Notes under the pieces: generated by a model
Told to the model about the DNA's origin: nothing
Databases searched by the model: none
Seen by the model: the letters and a program-made list of their open reading frames with translations, nothing else
From: Clostridium sp. CAG:609
GTDB taxonomy: Bacteria > Bacillota_I > Bacilli_A > RF39 > UBA660
Direction: 5' to 3'
DNA length: 55,727 nt
Assembly: GCA_000438075.1 (NCBI GenBank)
Contig: FR903543.1
Location: 13,711-69,437, forward strand
Made by a program: the position numbers and the translations under genes
Shown here: one piece after another, positions 40,135 through 47,311 of the stretch
Layout: every line of letters begins with the position of its first letter
Position numbering within the stretch: the stretch's first letter is position 1

Positions 40135-41031
40135 CTAGGATTTTCTTCTTGCAAGTGAATAAGCTTGTTCTTTGAATTCACCAGTTCTTATTTTTTGAAT
40201 TTGTTCACTTAATACAGCTTTTGTGTAATAAACTGCATCTCTTAGTTCAACATCTTGATCAACGAATTGATATTTTTTTCTCATTTGTACCCATAAGTCT
40301 TCATGACGTTTGATAAATTCTTTATTTAAAAATTCAACACTTATATCTTCAAGATGCATTCCATACATTAAAACCATAGTTTCAAAATATAAACTAAATT
40401 TATCTGCATCATAATCTTTTCCAAACAAATTATATATATCATAAAAATCTTTTACTCTAGTGTTTGGTACATCACTTCTTGTATTGTGAGCAATAATGTA
40501 CAATTTTTCAGCGATATGTTCTTCGAATGATGGTGTGTTTATATAAAACTTTTTATCTCCTTTAAATAATGGTTCAACACCTTTAAATTGAGTTTCAAAT
40601 ATTACTTTGTTGTTTTCCTTATAATCTATTGGTACTGGTACAACCATTTCTTTACTATTTTCATATTTGATTTTTGCAACTACAGGTATTTTATATACAC
40701 CATTATTAGTTTGTCTTGGTAAACTACTTAAATCATATTCAGTAATATTATCGAATGTGTCATATATTGCTGCGAACAATATATTAATTGGTATTTGATG
40801 AGAACATGTTGATGATAAATCGATATCTAATACTGGTCTAGTTAGTTCACCTAAGTGAACATATTGACTAAAACTTCCCTTTACTACTAAATTGCCATGA
40901 TTAACTAAAGCTACTTTTTCTAGTAACTTTCTAGCATAATAAGTCGTATATGCTGCCATATATGATATTTTTAATCTTTGGGCTTCTTTCTTCATAAAAG
41001 CTTTTTCTTGGTCTAAATTTTTAAACTCCAT
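40135..41031 (-). CDS. AbiEii/MenT-like nucleotidyltransferase toxin
   Basis: About 298 residues of the AbiEii nucleotidyltransferase family. VVKGSFSQYVHLGELTRPVLDIDLSS carries the G-S and D-x-D of the NTase active site. FEEHIAEKLYIIAH and TRVKDFYDIYNLFG match the conserved C-terminal motifs. Family members (AbiEii, MenT/TglT) add nucleotides to tRNA 3' ends and block translation. Instead of an AbiEi antitoxin, a kinase-like gene follows. Start placed at MEFKNLDQ, which has GAGGGGGT upstream; a 13-codon longer frame overlaps the -10 region. Confidence 0.83.
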   Translation of the reverse strand: MEFKNLDQEKAFMKKEAQRLKISYMAAYTTYYARKLLEKVALVNHGNLVVKGSFSQYVHLGELTRPVLDIDLSSTCSHQIPINILFAAIYDTFDNITEYDLSSLPRQTNNGVYKIPVVAKIKYENSKEMVVPVPIDYKENNKVIFETQFKGVEPLFKGDKKFYINTPSFEEHIAEKLYIIAHNTRSDVPNTRVKDFYDIYNLFGKDYDADKFSLYFETMVLMYGMHLEDISVEFLNKEFIKRHEDLWVQMRKKYQFVDQDVELRDAVYYTKAVLSEQIQKIRTGEFKEQAYSLARRKS

Positions 41032-41058
41032 AAGTAATAACCCCCTCAAGTTATAGTA

Positions 41059-41087
41059 ATTATACCACAATTTATAACAAAATGCAA
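41059..41087 (-). promoter_or_regulatory. Promoter of AbiEii-kinase operon
   Basis: The -35 TTGCAT (rc of 41082-41087), 17-base spacer ending TGG, -10 TATAAT (rc of 41059-41064). Confidence 0.78.
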
Positions 41088-41097
41088 ATTTATGTTC

Positions 41098-41128
41098 AAA
41101 AAAGAAAATAGAGACAATGCTCTATTTC
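41098..41128 (-). terminator. Terminator of thrS
   Basis: GAAATAGAG/CTCTATTTTC stem followed by six T on the minus strand; the 5' arm overlaps the last thrS codons. Confidence 0.75.
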
Positions 41129-42876
41129 TTGTTTTCTATTAAATCTTTAATGTAGTTATAAAACTCATCAATACTTAATGTAGTTGTATCTTGGCTACCA
41201 AATAATCTGAAACTTATTTCTTTATTATCAACTTCTTTTTGACCAAGAATTACTGTAATTGGAATTTTTTTAAGTTGACCTTCACGCATTTTATATGATA
41301 ATTTTTCATTACGGTCATCAATTTCAACACGATATCCCTTTTTACGAATTTCTTCATAAATAGCTTTAGCATATTCTAAGTGATATTCATTATTTACTGG
41401 AATAACATTAATACCAACTGGGGCAAGCCATAAAGGTAGTGCTCCTTTTGTTTCTTCAAGTAAAAGAGCAATGAATCTATCAATCGAACCAAGAACTGCT
41501 CTATGAATTACAACTGGTGTTTTCTTTTCGCCTTGTTCATCTATATAATAAAGTTCAAATTTTCTTGGAAGTAGGAAGTCAAGTTGAATTGTTGATAAAG
41601 CTACTTCATTACCTATTGCTGGTTTAATTAAAATATCTAGTTTTGGTCCATAGAATGCTGCTTCACCTTTAGCATCGACATAATCTATTCCAATATCATT
41701 TAATACTTTTCTTAAATCATCTTCAGCTTTATTCCACATTTCATCATCTTGGAAATATTTTTCTTTATCTTCTGGGTCTCTTAGTGACAAACGGCATTTA
41801 TAATCTTTAAATCCGAAGTCTTTGTAAACATCCATGATTAAATCTAAGACACCTTTAAATTCAGATTCTATTTGTTCTGGGGTACAGAATATATGTGAGT
41901 CATTTTGAGTAAATGATCTAGCTCTTTCAATACCTTTTACTGCTCCAGCTGCTTCATATCTAAAGTCATTAGCTATTTCAGCAATACGAACTGGTAAATC
42001 TTTATATGAATGTAAGAAATTTTTATACATTACCATGTGATGTGGACAATTCATAGGTCTTAAGACATAAGCTTCATTATCCATTTCCATTGCTGGGAAC
42101 ATATCATCTTTATAGTGATCCCAATGTCCACTTGTTTTATATAGTTCTACACTACCTAAGTCTGGTGTATGAACATGTTTATATCCATAATAAATTTCTT
42201 TATCTGTTATATAATTTTGAAGTGTTCTCCATAAGGTATAACCGTTTGGAAGCCACATTGGAAGTCCACGACCAACTAAATCACTAAGCATATAGATACC
42301 TAAATCTTTACCTATTTTACGGTGATCTCTTTCTTTGGCTTCTTCAAGTTCTTGTAAATGTTTTTGAAGTGCTTCTTCAGTATCAAAGCAAATTCCATAT
42401 ACTCTTTGAAGCATATGATTTTTAGCATCATTTTTCCAGTATGCTCCGCTTACTTTTAAAAGTTTAAAATACTTTAATTCTTTTACTGTATCTAAGTGTG
42501 GTCCACGACATAGGTCTGTGAAATCTCCTTGAGTATAACATGAAATAACTTGTTCATTTTCATCCATTCTACTTATTAAGTCAATCTTATATGGGTCATT
42601 TTTAAACATTTCTAGAGCTTCTTTTTTAGATATTTCATGTCTAACTATTCTTTTTCCATCCTTGGCTATTTTTTTCATTTCTTTTTCAATTATTGGCAAA
42701 TCACTTTCATTAAGTGTCTTTCCATTTAAATCAATATCATAATAGAATCCTTCTTCAATAACTGGACCAACCCAGAATAATGCATCCGGATATAGGTGTT
42801 TAACTGCTTGAGCTAAAAGGTGTGCACATGAGTGATTCATTACACTTAATTTTTTATCTTCTTTAATATTTATCAT
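41122..42876 (-). CDS. thrS: Threonyl-tRNA synthetase lacking TGS domain
   Basis: A 584-residue class II synthetase. Editing domain (HSCAHLLAQAV...CRGPH), catalytic core motifs (RPMNCPHHMVMYK, FRYEAAGAVKGIERARSFTQNDSHIFC, VIHRAVLGSIDRFIALLLEE) and anticodon-binding C-terminus are all present. The N-terminal TGS domain (about 60 residues) is missing, so the protein begins directly with the editing domain. Control is by a Thr-specific T-box upstream, with one small gene between. Confidence 0.97.
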   Translation of the reverse strand: MINIKEDKKLSVMNHSCAHLLAQAVKHLYPDALFWVGPVIEEGFYYDIDLNGKTLNESDLPIIEKEMKKIAKDGKRIVRHEISKKEALEMFKNDPYKIDLISRMDENEQVISCYTQGDFTDLCRGPHLDTVKELKYFKLLKVSGAYWKNDAKNHMLQRVYGICFDTEEALQKHLQELEEAKERDHRKIGKDLGIYMLSDLVGRGLPMWLPNGYTLWRTLQNYITDKEIYYGYKHVHTPDLGSVELYKTSGHWDHYKDDMFPAMEMDNEAYVLRPMNCPHHMVMYKNFLHSYKDLPVRIAEIANDFRYEAAGAVKGIERARSFTQNDSHIFCTPEQIESEFKGVLDLIMDVYKDFGFKDYKCRLSLRDPEDKEKYFQDDEMWNKAEDDLRKVLNDIGIDYVDAKGEAAFYGPKLDILIKPAIGNEVALSTIQLDFLLPRKFELYYIDEQGEKKTPVVIHRAVLGSIDRFIALLLEETKGALPLWLAPVGINVIPVNNEYHLEYAKAIYEEIRKKGYRVEIDDRNEKLSYKMREGQLKKIPITVILGQKEVDNKEISFRLFGSQDTTTLSIDEFYNYIKDLIENKK

Positions 42877-42877
42877 T

Positions 42878-43078
42878 TTATCTTCCTTCTTTCATTTGTT
42901 CATAATGTCTGTATTTACATTTATACATTTCATTTTTTAATTCTTCATATTCTTGTTTTAATTGTTCTAACATTTCTTTGTAAAGCTCGGGATGACTTCG
43001 TTCTTCAAGCCTAGTAATCTTTAGTTTCAGTTCAAACATTTTCTTGTGTATTTGTTGATACTCTTCTTCATATTTCAT
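42878..43078 (-). CDS. Small coiled-coil protein between T-box and thrS
   Basis: 66 residues, almost wholly charged helix (YEEEYQQIHKKMFELKLK; ELKNEMYKCKYRHYEQMKEGR). AAAAGGAGAA precedes the ATG, and the stop is one base before thrS, so it is co-translated with thrS under T-box control. It does not resemble a TGS domain. No family recognised. Confidence 0.72.
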   Translation of the reverse strand: MKYEEEYQQIHKKMFELKLKITRLEERSHPELYKEMLEQLKQEYEELKNEMYKCKYRHYEQMKEGR

Positions 43079-43100
43079 AAAAATTCTCCTTTTTAAAAAT

Positions 43101-43293
43101 AAAAAGGATGATACTAAGGAGTCATAGATATGACGGTACCATCCTTTAATTAACTTAATTATATAACGGTTTTACCCGGGATTTATTAGATCCTCTTGGA
43201 AAGTGGTAACTAATATTGTGTTTGTTAGTTTCCATCACCCACTAACTTTCTATGAAACACTAATTATTAATCGTGTCTTTCTTCATCGATTTC
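43101..43293 (-). promoter_or_regulatory. T-box riboswitch, threonine-specific
   Basis: Stem I has GAAAG/CTTTC at its base and a specifier loop with ACC (Thr codon; rc of 43205-43207). The antiterminator T-box reads ATGGTACC (TGGNACC core, rc of 43135-43141 and neighbours). The terminator pairs AAAGGATGGTAC with GTATCATCCTTT and ends in T-rich sequence. Uncharged tRNA-Thr should permit read-through into the small gene and thrS. Confidence 0.9.
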
Positions 43294-43299
43294 ACAATA

Positions 43300-43328
43300 A
43301 TCTTAGCACATTTTTATATTAAATACAA
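43300..43328 (-). promoter_or_regulatory. Promoter of T-box/thrS transcript
   Basis: The -35 TTGTAT (rc of 43323-43328), 17-base spacer ending TGC, -10 TAAGAT (rc of 43300-43305). Confidence 0.7.
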
Positions 43329-43329
43329 G

Positions 43330-44178
43330 CTAATTTTGGAAAAATGCTAAAATATCTTGCCAAACTAACTTTTTTCCATTGTCAAATAATATTTTATGAC
43401 CCATATTGGGATAATCAAAATAACCAATGTTAGTTAATCCATTTTTATTTAATACATTTACTAACTCAGTTATATTTTCTTTACCACTTAATTTTGTATC
43501 TAAGGCACCGGTTGCTATAGCGATTTTAATATTATTATTAAATTTTATTTTTTTAATGTTTTCTTCAAGTCTTAGTATTTCATAAACACTTTTATTTTTA
43601 TAATTATAAAAACAGTTAGCATCATTTTTTATTTTTTCTTTTTCATTTATATCATTAACCACTACTGATTTAGCACCAAAGCCAAGAAGATTTTGAAAAT
43701 ATGAATTTTCTTTATTCTTACCCATTATATTTAACATAAACTTTGCCAGTTTTAAGTTACCTTCGATATCTTTTTGGTAAAGTGGACTTGTTAAAACTAT
43801 TTTTTTAATACTTTCATTATCTGGTAAATAATTTATAACAGGAAGAGTTCCAAGACTATCTGCTACAACATAGATTGGAATATTTGGAAATCTTGATTCT
43901 GTGTATTTTACAATATTTTTAAAATCATCAATTAATTTTTGAGCATCACTTATAAACCCAAGGGTATTTTCATTATTTATGCTTTTACCTTGACCACGTG
44001 GATCATATATTACAATATTAAATTTATTATTTACAAAATAATCTATCATTTCAAAGTATCTTTCTTTATATTCATTTAAACCTGGTACTATAATTATTGT
44101 TGCATAGGCACTACTTACTTCATTGATACTTGCAGATAAATATAATAAATCACTTGATTTTAAACTAATTTCAACCAT
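43330..44178 (-). CDS. Alpha/beta hydrolase (monoglyceride-lipase-like)
   Basis: A 282-residue serine hydrolase. IIIVPGLNEYKERY forms the oxyanion-loop region and YDPRGQGKS follows. The nucleophile elbow is VADSLGTLPV (A-D-S-L-G in place of G-x-S-x-G), with an Asp in ATGALDTKLSG and the catalytic His in PNMGHKIL. Likely a carboxylesterase or lysophospholipase-type enzyme; substrate unknown. No signal peptide, so cytoplasmic. Own promoter upstream. Confidence 0.83.
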   Translation of the reverse strand: MVEISLKSSDLLYLSASINEVSSAYATIIIVPGLNEYKERYFEMIDYFVNNKFNIVIYDPRGQGKSINNENTLGFISDAQKLIDDFKNIVKYTESRFPNIPIYVVADSLGTLPVINYLPDNESIKKIVLTSPLYQKDIEGNLKLAKFMLNIMGKNKENSYFQNLLGFGAKSVVVNDINEKEKIKNDANCFYNYKNKSVYEILRLEENIKKIKFNNNIKIAIATGALDTKLSGKENITELVNVLNKNGLTNIGYFDYPNMGHKILFDNGKKLVWQDILAFFQN

Positions 44179-44213
44179 ACTTTATCTCCCTTTATTTATT
44201 TCTTTACTATATA

Positions 44214-44242
44214 AGTATAACATTTGATAACTAATTTGTCAT
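44214..44242 (-). promoter_or_regulatory. Promoter of hydrolase gene
   Basis: The -35 ATGACA (rc of 44237-44242), 17-base spacer, -10 TATACT (rc of 44214-44219). Confidence 0.6.
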
Positions 44243-44314
44243 CGTTAAAACTTTATTAATTATGATTTTTTCACGTATTTTATTAGAAAACTATACATTT
44301 TTAAGTAAACCCTA

Positions 44315-44343
44315 TTGCATTATTTTTTATTCTTTGGTATAAT
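44315..44343 (+). promoter_or_regulatory. Promoter of tRNA-Lys
   Basis: The -35 TTGCAT (44315-44320), 17-base spacer ending TGG, -10 TATAAT (44338-44343), 26 bases before the tRNA. Confidence 0.8.
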
Positions 44344-44369
44344 TTATTTGTTCTTAAGGGAACAAATAT

Positions 44370-44445
44370 GGGGTGTTAGCTCAGCAGGTAGAGCAACTGA
44401 CTCTTAATCAGTGGGTCTAGGGTTCGATTCCCTAACACCCCACCA
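44370..44445 (+). tRNA. tRNA-Lys (anticodon CUU)
   Basis: Acceptor GGGGTGT/ACACCCC, D-arm TTAGCTCAGCAGGTAGAGC, anticodon loop CTCTTAA (CUU), T-arm GGTTCGATTCC, encoded CCA. Single tRNA with own promoter; followed by the toxin-antitoxin candidate. Confidence 0.96.
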
Positions 44446-44482
44446 TATAGATATTGGTATGTGAGATTAATTTCTTACATAT

Positions 44483-44517
44483 AATATAAAAGGAACATTC
44501 ATCCGCTTAGTGAATGT
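44483..44517 (-). terminator. 3' end hairpin of toxin mRNA
   Basis: ACATTCA/TGAATGT stem followed by TCCTTTTAT on the minus strand. It lies beyond the peptide gene and carries the sequence that pairs with the mRNA 5' end. Confidence 0.55.
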
Positions 44518-44572
44518 CATCCAATATTATTGTTATGACACTCTACAGCAATGTAGAGTGTCTTATTTATTT
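44490..44572 (+). ncRNA. Candidate antisense antitoxin RNA
   Basis: A plus-strand region running opposite the 3' part of the toxin mRNA. It follows a TATAAT (44480-44485) with only a weak -35, and ends in a strong intrinsic terminator at 44537-44572. It would be complementary to the toxin mRNA's 3' end and stop codon, as with SR4 or RatA antisense RNAs. Whether it starts here or the hairpin ends tRNA-Lys transcription is not resolved. Confidence 0.45.
44537..44572 (+). terminator. Strong terminator opposite toxin gene
   Basis: An 11-bp perfect stem with arms GACACTCTACA and TGTAGAGTGTC, 4-base loop, then TTATTTATTT on the plus strand. It ends the antisense RNA and/or tRNA-Lys read-through. 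Confidence 0.75.
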
Positions 44573-44656
44573 AAGTATTAAAGTTAATATAATTATTAAC
44601 AGTAATATATTAATGATGTTATTTAATAACCTTAAAATAAAAGTTTTTAATTTCAT
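44567..44656 (-). CDS. Putative type I toxin peptide, 29 aa
   Basis: A 29-residue peptide starting MKLKTFILRLLNN, with the rest almost purely L and I, ending LILK. It is a short membrane-spanning helix with lysines at both ends, like type I toxins (TxpA, BsrG, Fst-type). AGGAGGTG precedes the ATG with ideal spacing. The ribosome-binding site is sequestered by CCTCCTA upstream, and mRNA ends are complementary, both typical of metastable toxin mRNAs. Too short for usual gene finders. No sequence family can be named. Confidence 0.65.
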   Translation of the reverse strand: MKLKTFILRLLNNIINILLLIIILTLILK

Positions 44657-44665
44657 TAATTATCA

Positions 44666-44692
44666 CCTCCTATTCTTCTTAGAGTTAGGAGG
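44666..44692 (-). promoter_or_regulatory. Ribosome-binding-site sequestering stem
   Basis: Minus-strand CCTCCTA (rc of 44686-44692) pairs perfectly with TAGGAGG (rc of 44666-44672), the ribosome-binding site of the 29-residue peptide. This would keep the full-length mRNA untranslated. Confidence 0.7.
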
Positions 44693-44705
44693 ACGACACC
44701 CACAT

Positions 44706-44715
44706 TGAATGTTCC
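44706..44715 (-). promoter_or_regulatory. 5' end segment pairing with mRNA 3' end
   Basis: Minus-strand GGAACATTCA at the predicted transcript start is the exact reverse complement of TGAATGTTCC near the 3' end (rc of 44492-44501). Long-range end pairing would lock the mRNA in an inactive fold. Confidence 0.65.
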
Positions 44716-44723
44716 TGATAATC

Positions 44724-44729
44724 ATTATA
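44724..44729 (-). promoter_or_regulatory. -10 box of toxin promoter
   Basis: Consensus TATAAT on the minus strand, placing the start near 44717. The -35 region is weak (TTATTT at about 17 bases). Confidence 0.45.
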
Positions 44730-44824
44730 CTATATTTACCAACTATAAATAAGCAAACAAATACAATCTTTACAAAAAGTTATATTTTATAGTGATATTT
44801 AATTTAAAATATTTTATAATGTAG

Positions 44825-44967
44825 TTGTAGAGAAAAATACATATCGTAAACTCTACTTATCAATAATCGCTTCCAATCTTTTATTGATAGAAGGATGGTA
44901 TCTATATACCGAGTGGATGCTAGTATAATTTAAAAAATACAACCAGTTAATTTGGTTGTATTTTTCA
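44825..44967 (+). ncRNA. Possible structured RNA between toxin locus and SH3 gene
   Basis: After a TATAAT near 44815 the plus strand shows GTAGAG/CTCTAC and TATCAATAA/TTATTGATA hairpins, a GGTATC/ATACC pairing and a final terminator. No gene follows in this orientation before 45689. The RNA family is not recognised; it may be a small RNA, or simply leader-like debris. Confidence 0.35.
44934..44967. terminator. Bidirectional terminator
   Basis: Perfect AAAAATACAACCA/TGGTTGTATTTTT stem with T-runs on both strands. It ends the SH3-protein gene (minus) and any plus-strand RNA from 44825. Confidence 0.85.
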
Positions 44968-44972
44968 TTATA

Positions 44973-45602
44973 TTATTTTCTATCTAAGTCTTTAAAATCT
45001 AATACTTGGTCTTCACTTGGTTTTTTATTAAATTCTATCTTTTGAACTTTTTTAGTAACTTTACCTACTGCATCAGTTGCAGTATATTGAATCCAGTATT
45101 GGTCTTTATTTTGTTGTTCATCTACTTCATGATAAACTTTGTGAGTAACTGTTACACCTTCTCTATCATCAGTAACTTCGATATGATCATAATTTATATC
45201 ATCAATTGAATCTACATAATAAACTGCATCAAAGAATTTAATTGTGGGATATGCGATATCATCTGGATTATTTCCATCATCTACATATTCTGTTCCTTTT
45301 GGATTACAAATCCACCCCCATTTATCTTTAGCATATTCAATGTGATACCATCTATTTCCACCATAGTTTTCCATATCATCTACTTTATAGACATCACCTT
45401 TTTTAGCTTCACCAAGTTCTGCACTATTACGGTCTGAATCTTTTCTTATTTTAACAAATTCATTTGATATTTCTATGTGCCATCCTTCTTTAATCTTTCC
45501 AATTCTTGCTTCTTCAATTTTACCTGATACAAATTTATACCCAAAGAAACCTCCGACTAAAACACCAATTATTATTAATATAATTACTAATTTTTTCAAC
45601 AC
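44973..45602 (-). CDS. Membrane-anchored SH3b-domain protein
   Basis: 209 residues. One N-terminal helix (about 4-25) anchors an external part with a bacterial SH3 domain (HIEISNEFVKIRKDSDRNSAELGEAKKGDVYKV, then WYHIEYAKDKWGWI, about 42-100). A C-terminal beta-rich domain follows (about 115-200). It may bind peptidoglycan. The start codon is GTG (rc of 45600-45602), preceded by AAGGTG. No clear promoter found. Confidence 0.75.
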   Translation of the reverse strand: MLKKLVIILIIIGVLVGGFFGYKFVSGKIEEARIGKIKEGWHIEISNEFVKIRKDSDRNSAELGEAKKGDVYKVDDMENYGGNRWYHIEYAKDKWGWICNPKGTEYVDDGNNPDDIAYPTIKFFDAVYYVDSIDDINYDHIEVTDDREGVTVTHKVYHEVDEQQNKDQYWIQYTATDAVGKVTKKVQKIEFNKKPSEDQVLDFKDLDRK

Positions 45603-45641
45603 TAATCACCTTCAATATAATTTTACCAAAAAATATTATAT

Positions 45642-45670
45642 TTTACTAGTACTAATTTTTATGTTATAAT
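45642..45670 (+). promoter_or_regulatory. Promoter of small membrane protein gene
   Basis: The -35 TTTACT (45642-45647), 17-base spacer ending ATGT, consensus -10 TATAAT (45665-45670). Confidence 0.65.
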
Positions 45671-45688
45671 TGTTTCAGGTGGTAGATT

Positions 45689-46000
45689 ATGAAAAAATAT
45701 AAATATCAAAGATTAAGTAAAGAAGAAAAAAAAGAAGCAAAGTTAGAATTTTATCAAACTGAACAAGGTATTGAATTAAAATCAAGATTTAAAAGAATAC
45801 TAATTTATAGTATTGCCCTTATTTTATTTGGGATTTATTTGATAGTAGAAGCTTTTATCAAAAGAGATTCTACTGCTCAATATGTTTTTGGTGGTATTGT
45901 TACTTTATTTGGTGTTGGTTTTCTAATATCAAGAAGTTACATTATTATGAAAAAAGTAAATGAATTTATAACTAAACCAAAAAAGGCTACGAAAAAGTAG
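45689..46000 (+). CDS. Small two-helix membrane protein
   Basis: 103 residues: a charged N-terminal helix, two membrane helices (about 36-55 and 65-83), and a basic tail. AGGTGG precedes the ATG. One of few plus-strand genes, with own promoter and terminator. Function unknown. Confidence 0.7.
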   Translation: MKKYKYQRLSKEEKKEAKLEFYQTEQGIELKSRFKRILIYSIALILFGIYLIVEAFIKRDSTAQYVFGGIVTLFGVGFLISRSYIIMKKVNEFITKPKKATKK

Positions 46001-46008
46001 TCTTTTTT
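45979..46008. terminator. Bidirectional terminator
   Basis: AAAAAAGGCTAC/GTAGTCTTTTTT stem (one G-U pair) at the end of the 45689 gene; T-runs on both strands. Confidence 0.75.
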
Positions 46009-46107
46009 AAAAGCATAATCTATATTTTCTTTAGTTGGATTATTTACGTTAAAATCTTCTTCCATTATCATATCTTCTTTCTTGTAAATAAGATCATTTT
46101 TAAATTT

Positions 46108-46138
46108 TAAAATAAAGATAGACTTATTAAAGTCTATC
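46108..46138 (-). terminator. Terminator of sepF-divIVA
   Basis: GATAGACTT/AAGTCTATC stem followed by TTTATTTT on the minus strand; overlaps the divIVA stop. Confidence 0.72.
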
Positions 46139-46555
46139 ATCAAATTGTTCTATTTCATCTAGTTGATCTTCAACTAAAGTTCTAAATCTTCTTTTATATA
46201 CTGCAACTTTTCTTCTTAAACTTTCTGCTTCAGATTCTATTTTCTCTGCTTTTTGTAAAGCATTATTTATTACTTTAGTTGCATTTCTTTTAGCATCTTC
46301 GATGATTACTTTCGATTCATCATAAGCTGCTTTTTTTATATTACTTGTTGATTCTTCCGCTACAAGAATAGCACGATTTAGCGTGGATTCAATATCTTTA
46401 TAATGTTTTAATTCACTTTTTAATGTCTCAATTATCTCACAACTACTTTTAAGTTTTTGTAACATACTTTCATATTCATCTGTTACTTCCTTAACAAAAT
46501 CATTAACTTCTTCTTTTTTATAGCCTTGAATACTTGTACTAAATTTATTTACCAT
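46127..46555 (-). CDS. divIVA: Cell-division protein DivIVA
   Basis: About 142 residues. An N-terminal lipid-binding segment (FSTSIQGYKKEEVNDFVKEV, near-canonical F-x...GY...EV-x-x-F) is followed by a long coiled coil to the C-terminus. It marks poles and septa by sensing membrane curvature. Start set three codons inside the longest frame, where AGGTGAG sits before ATG. It follows sepF directly, as in the ylm division cluster. Confidence 0.93.
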   Translation of the reverse strand: MVNKFSTSIQGYKKEEVNDFVKEVTDEYESMLQKLKSSCEIIETLKSELKHYKDIESTLNRAILVAEESTSNIKKAAYDESKVIIEDAKRNATKVINNALQKAEKIESEAESLRRKVAVYKRRFRTLVEDQLDEIEQFDDRL

Positions 46556-46571
46556 AAGGCTCACCTACTTA

Positions 46572-46982
46572 TTACCAATCTAGTTCTTCGTCTGCACTAC
46601 TTTTATTTGTTTTATCAGAGTCATCAGTTATTTTACCTTGAACACTTACATTTTTCGGAGCCACTAAATAAATACCAACGCCGATTTTTTGCATTGATCC
46701 ACCAATTGCATAGATAACTCCACTTAGGAAATCAATTATTCTTTTTGCTTGATCAGATGTTACTCTCTTTAAATTTACAACAACACTATTTCTGTTTTTT
46801 AAGTGATCTGCTATTTGTTGAGATTCTGAGTAAGCACGTGGTTCTAAAAGAATCATTTTATTACCAGTTTTATCTGCTTCTTTTATAGCATCTTCTTCAG
46901 AAATATTGTAGTATCCATCTTCAGTACCATTTAATGTTTCATCTTCATCTTCAGTAAATAATTTTTTAAAATTTAATCCCAT
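46572..46982 (-). CDS. sepF: Cell-division protein SepF
   Basis: About 136 residues. N-terminal amphipathic membrane-binding helix (MGLNFKKLF), acidic linker, then the SepF/YlmF core: MILLEPRAYSESQQIADHLKNR, VVVNLKRVTSDQAKRIIDFLSG and YAIGGSMQKIGVGIYLVAPKNV. It anchors and aligns FtsZ filaments. The start is at MGLNFKK with AGGAGG upstream. Confidence 0.95.
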   Translation of the reverse strand: MGLNFKKLFTEDEDETLNGTEDGYYNISEEDAIKEADKTGNKMILLEPRAYSESQQIADHLKNRNSVVVNLKRVTSDQAKRIIDFLSGVIYAIGGSMQKIGVGIYLVAPKNVSVQGKITDDSDKTNKSSADEELDW

Positions 46983-47011
46983 AACTTGAATTCCTCCTAG
47001 TCTACTATTTA

Positions 47012-47040
47012 ATTGTACCAAATTTTCTAAATTATTACAA
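47012..47040 (-). promoter_or_regulatory. Promoter of sepF-divIVA
   Basis: The -35 TTGTAA (rc of 47035-47040), 17-base spacer ending TGG, -10 TACAAT (rc of 47012-47017). Confidence 0.7.
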
Positions 47041-47085
47041 GTGGTTTTGTATATAAATTTTTAACAACTACCTTTTAGTTTCAAA

Positions 47086-47205
47086 TTAACTTCGATTTTT
47101 TTCTGCTATTAAAGTTCCATCTGTTGAATAAATTGCTACGCTTGTTGCATCATCAATACTTAATAGATATCTTTTTAATAAATCTTCAATTGATATCTTT
47201 CGCAT
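47086..47205 (-). CDS. Hypothetical 39-residue protein
   Basis: A small frame starting MRKISIEDLLKRYLL and ending TLIAEKNRS, preceded by AAAAGGTGATAATT, a good ribosome-binding site. It lies between the terminator of the lipoprotein gene and the sepF promoter. No family recognised. Confidence 0.5.
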   Translation of the reverse strand: MRKISIEDLLKRYLLSIDDATSVAIYSTDGTLIAEKNRS

Positions 47206-47242
47206 AATTATCACCTTTTTAAATTTCTAGTAGTCTTTATAC

Positions 47243-47291
47243 AAAAAAAGTGAGTTAATCTTTTATTATTAAAATGTTATTACTCACTTTT
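47243..47291 (-). terminator. Terminator of glyS-lipoprotein unit
   Basis: AAAAGTGAGT...ACTCACTTTT stem with a long AT-rich loop and a run of T on the minus strand. Confidence 0.65.
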
Positions 47292-47311
47292 AAAATATTT
47301 TACTAATTTAA

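Noticed and set aside
45937..46143. 68-residue minus-strand frame between the 45689 gene and divIVA
   Set aside because: It runs through the bidirectional terminator at 45979-46008 and overlaps the end of the plus-strand gene. It also starts inside the divIVA terminator.
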